20,988 nt of DNA from a virus, in IMG/VR virus record IMGVR_UViG_3300038327_000030, positions 1-20,988 of that record. One strand, written 5' to 3'. Within the stretch, counting starts at the first letter, position 1; every line of letters begins with the position of its first letter. The position numbers were made by a program, and so were the translations under genes. This document shows positions 1-6,646 of this stretch, piece by piece. The notes beneath the pieces were generated by a model. The model worked only from the letters and a program-made list of their open reading frames with translations, was not told the DNA's origin and ran no database searches.

Positions 1-787
1 CTGATAATAGAATCCTTTTGTAGTTCCTCCACACCTCATGTTGCCACTCGTCCTTCCCTCCGTCCTCCTTCTTAGGAGGAAGTGGGGATCCATAGAAACC
101 CCAATGAACTCTTTCTCTACCTACCCTACCGTTGACAAGATGGGGAACTCCTGCAAACTCTTTAACATCTTCTTCATGATGAATACCTCCTGCCCAACCT
201 ACTCTCATCACTTTTTTATGTGTCTTAGGATAAGGGGGCATATTCCAACAAGGTAAATCATAGTCAATAGCATTCTTCACAATAGCAAGAACCCCGTTCA
301 CATTCTCCTTCACCCTTTCTGCAAACTTTCTCTGTGTGACAGTTACTAAATCTGCGTTAGCATAGATGAACTCCGTAATTTCCTTTAACCCCCGATCTTT
401 ATACACAGAATATAATCGGTGTCCTTCATACAAATCAGTTAGAAGATCATCCGTGTCAAAATGAACAAACTTTCCAAACTCCTTTGCCTTCCCCACTAAT
501 CTGGCTGTATAAGGTCCACCAAAGTTAGAAATATTATTAGTCCATATAATATCAGCCCACTTCATATCAGCAAAGTCCCAGTCCTTCAACCAGATTCCAC
601 TAACAGTCTCTTCCCCGTTCTCGGTATTCTCTTTAGTAACCATCCCTAAAGGGTTTAAATTGTATCGGAACTCAACTTGATCACCGTACAATTCATTAAG
701 CTTCTTCATAGGTCCAATTATTCGGTAATATGAACAACCCCCCTCATTAGCAGGAGCGCATAGTATTTTTAATTTTTTCTTCGTCAT
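1..787 (-). CDS. Glycosyltransferase-like protein (3' end cut by window edge)
   Basis: An open frame starts at ATG 787 and stays open to base 1, giving 262 codons without a stop, so the C-terminus lies outside the window. The N-terminus (MTKKKLKILCAPANEGGCSY) looks like the first strand and loop of a GT-B Rossmann fold followed by a Gly-rich turn. HFDTDDLL lies near residues 122-129 and resembles the D-x-D-D segment of phage group-1-like glycosyltransferases. VGWAGGIHHEED near residues 199-210 matches the V/I-G-W-A-G-x-x-x-H-x-x-D start of the donor-binding domain in that group. A likely ribosome site (AGGTG) lies 5 nt before the start. It follows a hairpin terminator and a promoter-like motif, so it probably forms its own unit. 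Such enzymes could glycosylate phage DNA, virion proteins or host surface sugars; the target cannot be told. Family call is fairly sure, substrate unknown. Confidence 0.72.
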   Translation of the reverse strand, partial: MTKKKLKILCAPANEGGCSYYRIIGPMKKLNELYGDQVEFRYNLNPLGMVTKENTENGEETVSGIWLKDWDFADMKWADIIWTNNISNFGGPYTARLVGKAKEFGKFVHFDTDDLLTDLYEGHRLYSVYKDRGLKEITEFIYANADLVTVTQRKFAERVKENVNGVLAIVKNAIDYDLPCWNMPPYPKTHKKVMRVGWAGGIHHEEDVKEFAGVPHLVNGRVGRERVHWGFYGSPLPPKKEDGGKDEWQHEVWRNYKRILLS

Positions 788-802
788 ATTACACCTAAGA
801 AA

Positions 803-838
803 AATAGGAGGACGAGAAAAAAAACCCGTCCTCCTATT
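803..838 (-). terminator. Perfect 12-bp hairpin terminator downstream of the lipoprotein gene
   Basis: AATAGGAGGACG (803-814) pairs perfectly with CGTCCTCCTATT (827-838), around a 12-nt A-rich loop. Read on the minus strand, the stem is followed directly by a short T tract (TTTCTT, plus the two T that end the stem), as expected of an intrinsic terminator for the gp32-lipoprotein unit. The minus-strand 5' arm overlaps the promoter-like 9-mer at 834-842. Confidence 0.75.
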
Positions 839-842
839 ATAG
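834..842 (-). promoter_or_regulatory. Promoter-like 9-mer CTATAATAG, candidate late promoter
   Basis: The minus strand reads CTATAATAG, one of four identical copies in gaps between transcription units of this window. It lies 47 nt upstream of the glycosyltransferase start and overlaps the 5' arm of the terminator hairpin by five bases. A transcript starting a few bases downstream would lack much of that arm and so escape termination. Similar in form to T4 late promoters (TATAAATA) and to a bacterial -10 box; no convincing -35 was seen. Confidence 0.5.
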
Positions 843-858
843 TCAGCTAGTTAATAAA

Positions 859-1401
859 CTACCCTTCTTCTTCTAACTCCTCTTCGAAAGTCGCTTCGGT
901 CCCCTCGGAAGAGTGAGTCATACCAAGAGCAGCGGCTACGCTGCCAAGGGATGCCCCAAGATCCACATTCTTATCTCCAGGCCATAGCGACTTGAATGCA
1001 CCAACATAGTGCTGACGCTTCCTTCGGAAGAACAGCAACAGGAGTGCTTCCCATCCAGCCAAAGCTGGAAAGAAAGTGGTGCCAATATGTATCGCTGCAT
1101 CAACGGCAGTACCGATAGCGGTATCCCCAAACTCACCCATAAGGGGAATATGTGCTGCATCTTCACTAACAAGGTCTTCCCTGTTAATTACAACTACTTC
1201 CATTCCCTCAGGGACAAGATTTCGGACTACCTCAGGCAGCGAGGCGACAGGAACCGTTGCGGCATCTGCGCCTTCCCGCACATTTTGTACGGAGGTTACA
1301 ACCATTTCTTCATCGCCAAAGAACCCTTCAAGGGTGGAACACCCTGCAAAAAGGAACGAAACAGCTAGAAGAATGGGTGCAAAGCTAAACAGTTTTCTCA
1401 T
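859..1401 (-). CDS. Phage lipoprotein with an internal hydrophobic segment; possible spanin-like protein
   Basis: 180 residues. The N-terminus has the form of a lipoprotein signal peptide: basic start (MRK), hydrophobic core, and lipobox LFAGC with Cys20 as the modified residue. The next residue is Ser, not Asp, which in Gram-negatives usually means outer-membrane sorting. A hydrophobic stretch around residues 93-125 (including ALAGWEALLLLFF) ends at the very basic RRKRQ, typical of a membrane segment with a cytoplasmic exit. The C-terminus is acidic (EEELEEEG). A lipid anchor plus a transmembrane helix is the topology of unimolecular spanins, but here about 50 residues follow the helix, so this is only a suggestion. 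The start is 2 nt after the gp32 stop and no strong ribosome site is visible, so translation may be coupled to gp32. No family was recognised. Confidence 0.7.
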   Translation of the reverse strand: MRKLFSFAPILLAVSFLFAGCSTLEGFFGDEEMVVTSVQNVREGADAATVPVASLPEVVRNLVPEGMEVVVINREDLVSEDAAHIPLMGEFGDTAIGTAVDAAIHIGTTFFPALAGWEALLLLFFRRKRQHYVGAFKSLWPGDKNVDLGASLGSVAAALGMTHSSEGTEATFEEELEEEG

Positions 1402-1403
1402 AA

Positions 1404-2144
1404 TTAATTACTCTGCATCTTTTGGAGGTAGTCATCATCCTTCACAGCCTCAACGGGTGTGGGATTCTGCATACTTCCTTCGTGAGAAGGAAGAAGGCCA
1501 ATTGCGGCAGTCTTCACATCTTCATACTCCTCCTTTTTTACAAGAGCATGAATATCGTGGAGGGAATCCATCCATGCTGCAACTTCAGCCTTGCTCCCAG
1601 CCTCGGAAGACTTGGGGCGAGGTTGAGACTGATCATACTTGGGCCATTGGCCTTCCATGGTCTTTACAATCTTAAAATCGTGACCAGAGGCGACATCGGT
1701 AATATCACCGAAATCTTCATCCAGCATGGCAGCGATAACCTTCTTGAAAAGGATCACGCCAATAGAGAGGATTTTAACATCCCCCGTCTCACGGTCTACC
1801 ACATTCAAGTAGTAGCGGGAACGAGGTTTAATCTGTCGGGCAAGATCCTCATCCTTGTTTGGCTCCTTCCAGAGCGAGTAGTAAGCATCACACAGAGGAC
1901 AAGGTTCCCCGTGGATTTTGCGGCAATGAACATTCTTAACCTGTCCATCACCAGTTGGAACCCTATGAATCTTCGTCTCTGCGTAGAACATAGTGTCCTC
2001 ATCCTTGCCGGGAAGAATACGAACGGAATTCGTACCCTCTAGCAATTGGATAAAATTCGAAAGGAAATCAGCGTTTCCACCAGCGGGTTTGTTCCCACTC
2101 AATTCTTCATGTTTTGCTCGGAGAGCGTCTAAGTCGATAGCCAT
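1404..2144 (-). CDS. 32: Single-stranded DNA-binding protein, T4 gp32-like
   Basis: 246 residues. Coats ssDNA during replication, recombination and repair, and organises helicase and recombinase loading in T4-type phages. The zinc-binding segment of the core is clear: Cys74, Cys82 and Cys85 (HCRKIHGEPCPLC), with a nearby His (60, 73 or 78) as the fourth ligand, close to the T4 His-Cys-Cys-Cys arrangement. RSRYYLNVVDRETGDVKILS near residues 108-127 fits the core OB-fold. The basic N-terminal part probably mediates cooperative binding. The C-terminus is only weakly acidic, unlike T4 gp32's strongly acidic tail, and the protein is shorter than T4 gp32 (301 aa). A perfect AGGAGG (2151-2156) sits 6 nt before the ATG, the strongest ribosome site in the window, matching the high level this protein needs. 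A promoter-like motif lies about 40 nt upstream. Confidence 0.9.
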   Translation of the reverse strand: MAIDLDALRAKHEELSGNKPAGGNADFLSNFIQLLEGTNSVRILPGKDEDTMFYAETKIHRVPTGDGQVKNVHCRKIHGEPCPLCDAYYSLWKEPNKDEDLARQIKPRSRYYLNVVDRETGDVKILSIGVILFKKVIAAMLDEDFGDITDVASGHDFKIVKTMEGQWPKYDQSQPRPKSSEAGSKAEVAAWMDSLHDIHALVKKEEYEDVKTAAIGLLPSHEGSMQNPTPVEAVKDDDYLQKMQSN

Positions 2145-2181
2145 GTTAAACCTCCTATGGTTAGTTGTGTTGGCAGTTATT

Positions 2182-2190
2182 GTATTATAG
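2182..2190 (-). promoter_or_regulatory. Promoter-like motif CTATAATAC upstream of gp32
   Basis: The minus strand reads CTATAATAC, 8 of 9 bases identical to the motif found in the other inter-operon gaps, and containing a perfect TATAAT. It lies in the 69-nt gap between the UvsY and gp32 genes, leaving a leader of roughly 30 nt that holds the AGGAGG site. A direct repeat TAAACTA lies just upstream on the same strand. It would allow gp32 and the lipoprotein to be expressed apart from the long replication operon. No hairpin terminator was seen in this gap. Confidence 0.5.
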
Positions 2191-2213
2191 TCGTAGTTTA
2201 CGAAATTTTTAGT

Positions 2214-2654
2214 TTATCTGTATAAGTTTGTCTCAGCGCGACGATTGGATGATAGCTGTACCAGCATATCCTTCTTATGCTCCAACGCAGACACCAAGCC
2301 CTTCAAAAGAGTATACTTGAAAGAAGCTTCATTTGCTCTCTCTGTATATACTCGGAACTGATCGGAAGACTCAACAAAATCGTCCAAATCTTTGGCTGTT
2401 TGTTTCGCTGCCGTAGCGGATTTTTGGTCTTTTCTCGTTTGTGCCGTATATTTAGTTAAAGTAAGGTTTGCGTCATCAAGCCTTTTTTTAGCTACCGACA
2501 GTAATCCTTGATAATACGAATAGATAGAAGCCTGTTTAGCCATCTCAGAGTCAATACTGTGCTTATCAAACTGCGTTGCCGCATCTGCGATATCCACATA
2601 ATTTTCCCAAGTTAGGTCTTCCAACGCTTCTAGTAAATCGGTCGCTTTATTCAT
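2214..2654 (-). CDS. uvsY: Probable UvsY-like recombination mediator
   Basis: 146 residues from the chosen ATG (2654). UvsY displaces gp32 and loads the UvsX recombinase on ssDNA. The protein is almost all helical and charged, with long amphipathic stretches, as expected of T4 UvsY (137 aa). Features shared with phage UvsY-like proteins are the N-terminal LLEALEDLTWENYVDI, IDSEMAKQ near residue 35, and the C-terminal KKDMLVQLSSNRRAE. An alternative TTG at 2666 is in frame, but the ATG at 2654 has GAGGAA upstream and overlaps the peptidase gene by 8 nt, the packing seen throughout this operon. Its place between helicase and gp32 fits a recombination role. The match is by pattern and context, not by invariant catalytic residues, so another small coiled-coil protein remains possible. 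Confidence 0.6.
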   Translation of the reverse strand: MNKATDLLEALEDLTWENYVDIADAATQFDKHSIDSEMAKQASIYSYYQGLLSVAKKRLDDANLTLTKYTAQTRKDQKSATAAKQTAKDLDDFVESSDQFRVYTERANEASFKYTLLKGLVSALEHKKDMLVQLSSNRRAETNLYR

Positions 2655-3021
2655 AATATTCCTCAAAAAGTATTTTCCATAATTCCGAGTTTAAGTTCTT
2701 AAACATTAGAAAGCATCTACAAGAGGCTTCCGTAATATACTCGTTGGAGTTAGTCAAGACATCTTCATCTTTATCATGATCTCCTCCCAATCCAAAGGTT
2801 TCCATCATTGCATGACACACCTCATGTATAATAGTCGGATGTGCTATCTTATCCGACATTGAATCCTCTAAAGTTATCGTAAGCTCATTGAAGTCGGTGA
2901 CACCAAAGCACTTAGACTCGTCAGAGTAAAGATTCTTTTTAAGCTTAAACTCAAACTTTGTCCAACCCACATCAAACTCTTTCGGCAACTTATCTAGTAA
3001 CCTATTCTTCCTCGTTGTCAT
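2647..3021 (-). CDS. Small HExxH zinc metallopeptidase-like protein
   Basis: 124 residues from ATG 3021; an in-frame GTG at 3027 would add two residues, but GAGGG lies suitably before the ATG. The helix IIHEVCHAMMETFG carries an HExxH zinc motif (His66, Glu67, His70), and a downstream helix NEYITEASCRCF offers Glu94 or Glu98 as third ligand, the layout of minimal zincins such as the ImmA/IrrE and SprT-like groups. The N-terminal half looks like short strands (FDVGWTKFEFKLKKN, FNELTITLED) leading into the active-site helix. No signal peptide or DNA-binding domain is visible, so it should act in the cytoplasm. It overlaps the helicase gene by about 20 nt and the UvsY gene by 8 nt, so it is co-translated with replication genes. 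The target is unknown. The metal motif is clear; proteolytic activity is inferred. Confidence 0.68.
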   Translation of the reverse strand: MTTRKNRLLDKLPKEFDVGWTKFEFKLKKNLYSDESKCFGVTDFNELTITLEDSMSDKIAHPTIIHEVCHAMMETFGLGGDHDKDEDVLTNSNEYITEASCRCFLMFKNLNSELWKILFEEYYE

Positions 3022-4303
3022 ACTCACCCTCTGCCATTCTTAAAATATTGTAATCTATTGTCATTGGGACAGTAAACCGAGGTCTACCATTTCTAGACTT
3101 AACCACATAAGCCCTCATTCTTCCTGCATCAAACTCTTCCTCACTTTGATTAAGAGAGATAGCGAAATCACAGGTTCTAATCTTACCATAGGAGTCACCT
3201 AACTCAGTATCGGTAATAATCTTCACAGCCCTTCCCATCCTGTTGGTTTGAGTTGCTGTCCATAGAAGAACCTTTTCCTCCATAGCTAATCCCCGAAGTT
3301 CCTCTGCGATCCTCTGTTGAGCCTGATACTCAGGCTGTCCGTCTCTAGTGGGCCTGAGAAGCTCCAGATAGTCGATAATGATTACCTCAGGTGAGAACTC
3401 CTCATAGTTTCTTAGTTGCACCAGAAGGGCTCTCAGACCATTCACAGTAACAGTCCCACAAGGGAACTCCTTAATCATAAGCTGACTATCAGGAAAGTTG
3501 GTTTGGAAAATACTTAGCCTTTCGTCAACTTTAAGCTGGGCGGCAGGATCTTTTAGTTGGGTCTGAGGGATTAAGGTCATCACGGAGTCGAACCTCTGTG
3601 CGATCTTGTCCTCTGACATTTCCAGCGACACATATAGCACCTTGCGTCCCTCAAGCATACTTTGAACTGCTTGGTTGACAAGCCATAGGGATTTCCCTAC
3701 CCCTGGAGGGGCAATAACCATTGCAAGCTCTTTCTCACCCAAACCCCCCTCAAGGGATTGGTTCAACATAGGGAGTAAAGTCTTATACTTGTCCTGTTGC
3801 TCAGAATTATGAGTACGCTCCCATCTATCCTTAAAATTAGAAAAATAAGTCTGTCCAATATCGACTGTGCGACTGACCAACAAAGCCTTTCTTACAAGTT
3901 CTTCTGTCTCCTCCACCCTGTCCTCCTTAATGAGAACTAGGGACTGCTTAATTGCAGCCTTCATAGCCTCACGCTTGGCAAAGGTTTCAATTAGGTCAAG
4001 GTAGTACTCATCTGCATCCAAAGCAGAGGTGTCTAACTTGTTGATATATTGAAGCTCATCTGTGAAGTCATGTAGAGATTCTTTTTCCGACTTGGTAGAC
4101 CTAATCTCCTGCTCAATGAAATCATCAGTAGGGAGCTTCTTATACTTCTCGTAATGATCTCGGACTACAGAAAAAATCCTTCCATGTGTGGGAAACTCAA
4201 AATAATCAGGCTTAACTAGATTGACAATTTGTAGATAAAAATCTGAATCTGATTTGAGGAGGTATAACATTCCCCTTTGAATATTTTCGCTAAATTCGTA
4301 CAT
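3002..4303 (-). CDS. 41: Replicative DNA helicase, DnaB/T4 gp41-like
   Basis: 433 residues. Hexameric 5'-3' helicase that unwinds DNA ahead of the fork. An N-terminal helical domain (about 1-150) resembles the DnaB/gp41 collar. The RecA-like motor follows, with Walker A APPGVGKS at 198-205, YVSLEMSEDKIAQR near 224-237, and Walker B VIIIDYLE near 307-314. WTATQTNR and GDSYGKIRTCDFAISLNQ fit the later DnaB-family motifs. Length is close to T4 gp41 (475 aa) and there is no primase domain; no separate primase gene lies in this window. GAGGAG (4308-4313) is 4 nt before the ATG. The stop overlaps the metallopeptidase gene. Confidence 0.92.
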   Translation of the reverse strand: MYEFSENIQRGMLYLLKSDSDFYLQIVNLVKPDYFEFPTHGRIFSVVRDHYEKYKKLPTDDFIEQEIRSTKSEKESLHDFTDELQYINKLDTSALDADEYYLDLIETFAKREAMKAAIKQSLVLIKEDRVEETEELVRKALLVSRTVDIGQTYFSNFKDRWERTHNSEQQDKYKTLLPMLNQSLEGGLGEKELAMVIAPPGVGKSLWLVNQAVQSMLEGRKVLYVSLEMSEDKIAQRFDSVMTLIPQTQLKDPAAQLKVDERLSIFQTNFPDSQLMIKEFPCGTVTVNGLRALLVQLRNYEEFSPEVIIIDYLELLRPTRDGQPEYQAQQRIAEELRGLAMEEKVLLWTATQTNRMGRAVKIITDTELGDSYGKIRTCDFAISLNQSEEEFDAGRMRAYVVKSRNGRPRFTVPMTIDYNILRMAEGEYDNEEE

Positions 4304-4315
4304 GTGGCTCCTCAG

Positions 4316-4744
4316 CTACTGTGGTTTAATTTTTTTACTTGGATCCATTCCTGCCTTATCATAGACTTGGCTGCTCAATTTCTTGGAAGCATCTAAACCT
4401 CTTTTAACCTCGTTATCACTTAATCGTCTCGCTTTGGCAGCTTTAATATACCCTTTTGAGGGCTCATACTTAGCATAGTGCTGCCATCCAGACCCCATAC
4501 GCTCTGAGCATTTGTCTTGGAGCTTTTTATTAATTTCGTCAGAACCCCCCTGCTTATTATATCCTGTAGTCTCAGTCCATCCTGCTCCTTTAAAGTGAAC
4601 AGGAGGAGCTTCTCTATTTAACCAATTTTGTCCACACCTATCCCCACAGTGAGGACATTTAGTTTTTTTTGCTGGGCTCCCAAACTTATACTCTTTTTCC
4701 CATGACACTTTGCAAGTGGTACATGCATACTCATATATTTTCAT
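4316..4744 (-). CDS. FmdB-type zinc-ribbon protein of unknown role
   Basis: 142 residues from ATG 4744. This start overlaps the reductase stop as ATGA, the usual coupling here, and gives the family's normal N-terminus (MKIYEYACTTCK); the in-frame start 30 nt further upstream would add residues unlike the family. CTTCK and CPHCG about 27 residues later are the two CxxC knuckles of a FmdB-like zinc ribbon, and a further Cys follows at once (DRCG). The remaining ~100 residues are very basic (many Lys/Arg) and low in hydrophobics, suggesting nucleic-acid binding. Such zinc ribbons in phages are usually annotated only as putative regulatory proteins. Its place between nrdJ and the helicase suggests a nucleotide or replication link, but no function can be assigned. 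Confidence 0.7.
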   Translation of the reverse strand: MKIYEYACTTCKVSWEKEYKFGSPAKKTKCPHCGDRCGQNWLNREAPPVHFKGAGWTETTGYNKQGGSDEINKKLQDKCSERMGSGWQHYAKYEPSKGYIKAAKARRLSDNEVKRGLDASKKLSSQVYDKAGMDPSKKIKPQ

Positions 4745-6645
4745 GCTCCACACTCTCCCCCAACCAAGGAACACGCCTCACCCGTTTCTACTTTTACTTC
4801 GTGTTCCTTTTTCATATACTTCTGAATATTTTCTTCGGTAAAGGGGATAGCAGCTAAGGGTTCCCCCTCCTTAGCACCCGCTCTATAAACTGTAAGACCT
4901 TTAAGGTACGGAGCATAATCCAAAGCTGCCTGAGAAAACTCTTCAGGGGTTGCGGTGGCTGGAAGATTAATTGTTTTTGATATACAGGAGTCAATATATT
5001 TCTGAATCGTAGCCTGTACCTTAATATGATCTTCTGGGGCCACATCATAAGCTCCTACAAACGGCTTTAAGTTTTTCTTTTCGTCATAGTATTGCTGAAA
5101 TAAAGGGTCTACTACTAGCTGCTCTTTCCAAATATTATTACTACGCCAGCGGCGATTATACATAGCAGCAAAAATAGGCTCAATACCTGAAGAAACCCCG
5201 TGAAGCATACTGATAGTACCACAAGGGGGAATAGTGAGCATAACAGCATTTCGGATACCGTGTCTTTTGATAAGCATTCTAATTCGTGCGGGGAGCGTCT
5301 TCGCATATTCTTCATTCAAGTATCTCTTAGAATCAAACTCCGCAAAAGGAGTCTTATCTCTAGCCAAATAAACAGACTGTTTATAAGACTCATCACGGAT
5401 AGTAGCAAATAGTCTTTCTAGAAACTCTAAACACTTTTCATTGCCATAAGGAAGTCCTAACTTGATTAACATATAATGCAGCCCCGTTACTCCAAGGCCA
5501 ATACGCCTAGAACGATCTGCTACAGTCTTGCACTCGTCGGTAGGGAAGCTATTAATAGTAAGAACATTATCTAGGAACCTAACTCCAATACGGACAGTCC
5601 TTGCCAAGCGTTTCCAATCGACACCCCTACCATTATCAAGTACCATATTACTAAGATTAACATTACCTAAGCAACAGTTTCCGTATGAGGGTAAAGATAT
5701 CTCGCCACAAGGATTTGTTGAATCCAATTTTTCAAAGTAAGAAACATTAGTATACTTGTTCGCCAGATCAATATTATATATGCCGGGATCACCAGACTCT
5801 ACAGAGTTCTTCCAGATAATATCCCACAACTCTCTAGCTTTCATATCCTTTTGTCGAACTATTTCAAAAGTATCATCCCATCTTTCCTTATGAAAATTCT
5901 CGGCTCTAGCAAGAACATCTTCTTCATCTACCCCTAAAACACTAATAATCTCCCCAACTTTTTCTTGGGAGAATCTACTAATCTCATAGGAGTGATACTC
6001 TTTGTTATTGAAAGTAAAATGCCAAGGTTCTCCAAGCTCAACTGCTTCTAGAAAACGATCTGTAATAGCAACAGAGATGTTAAAGTTATTTAACTGCCCC
6101 TGGTCAAGCTTGACACTAAGGAACTCAAGCAAATCAGGATGAGTGACATTAAGAATGCCCATAAGAGCCGTGCGCCTGTTCTTTCCCGCTCGTACATGTT
6201 CACCTACCTCATTAATCATTTGCAATACAGAGACTGCTCCAGGAGCGGAATGTGTTACACTACCAATGTGATCTCCCTTAGGACGAATCTTAGAGACATT
6301 AAAACCTACACCCCCACCAGCACAGGAGATTTTATACATATCCTGTATAGTCTTACCAATAGAGTCTACATTATCTTCAGGGACAATAACATAACAATTA
6401 AGAAGATTATGATGCCCACGATTTCTACCAGCACCAAAGATAATGCGACCTCCAGGAATAAAATCACCGGATCCAACCGTCTCGTAAAAAGATTTCTCCA
6501 CCTTTTCTTTATCTTCATCTCGTTCAGCAGAAGCTACGGTTTTAGCAAGCACTTTCGCCCGTTCGCTCCACTTTGTCTCGCCAGGGTAGGCATAGCGAGT
6601 TTCAAAAATTTCCTGCCCTAAAGTATTGAGTGTAGTCATTGCCAT
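4741..6645 (-). CDS. nrdJ: Adenosylcobalamin-dependent (class II) ribonucleotide reductase
   Basis: 634 residues. Converts ribonucleotides to deoxyribonucleotides, supplying DNA precursors for phage replication. Cys84 (NCYV) and Cys325 (CLGNVNL) are the active-site redox pair. N311-P-C313-G-E315 is the finger-loop motif with the thiyl-radical cysteine. GGGVGFN near 110-116 followed by S-K-I-R-P fits class II enzymes. The C-terminal Cys625 and Cys632 are probably the shuttle pair recharged by a thioredoxin-like donor. No nrdB (radical subunit) is found nearby, consistent with use of vitamin B12 cofactor. The protein starts directly with the catalytic chain and has no room for an N-terminal ATP-cone, so dATP feedback inhibition by a cone is not expected. 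Start is 1 nt after the gp46 stop; the alternative ATG two codons later is also possible. Confidence 0.9.
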   Translation of the reverse strand: MAMTTLNTLGQEIFETRYAYPGETKWSERAKVLAKTVASAERDEDKEKVEKSFYETVGSGDFIPGGRIIFGAGRNRGHHNLLNCYVIVPEDNVDSIGKTIQDMYKISCAGGGVGFNVSKIRPKGDHIGSVTHSAPGAVSVLQMINEVGEHVRAGKNRRTALMGILNVTHPDLLEFLSVKLDQGQLNNFNISVAITDRFLEAVELGEPWHFTFNNKEYHSYEISRFSQEKVGEIISVLGVDEEDVLARAENFHKERWDDTFEIVRQKDMKARELWDIIWKNSVESGDPGIYNIDLANKYTNVSYFEKLDSTNPCGEISLPSYGNCCLGNVNLSNMVLDNGRGVDWKRLARTVRIGVRFLDNVLTINSFPTDECKTVADRSRRIGLGVTGLHYMLIKLGLPYGNEKCLEFLERLFATIRDESYKQSVYLARDKTPFAEFDSKRYLNEEYAKTLPARIRMLIKRHGIRNAVMLTIPPCGTISMLHGVSSGIEPIFAAMYNRRWRSNNIWKEQLVVDPLFQQYYDEKKNLKPFVGAYDVAPEDHIKVQATIQKYIDSCISKTINLPATATPEEFSQAALDYAPYLKGLTVYRAGAKEGEPLAAIPFTEENIQKYMKKEHEVKVETGEACSLVGGECGA

Positions 6646-6646
6646 G

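Noticed and set aside
1076-1675. Plus-strand open frame of 199 codons across the lipoprotein and gp32 genes
   Set aside because: It lies antisense to two well-supported genes, has a low-complexity Ser/Thr-rich translation, and has no ribosome site or recognisable domain.
2190-2216. Possible terminator between UvsY and gp32
   Set aside because: Only a TAAACTA direct repeat and an A/T tract are present; no inverted repeat able to form a stem was found.
4745-4774. Longer N-terminus of the zinc-ribbon protein
   Set aside because: The ATG at 4744 gives the exact family start (MKIYEYACTTC) and the ATGA coupling; the extra residues lie fully inside the reductase gene.
6139-6621. Plus-strand open frame of 160 codons opposite nrdJ
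   Set aside because: It is antisense to the conserved N-terminal part of the reductase and shows no protein-like pattern.
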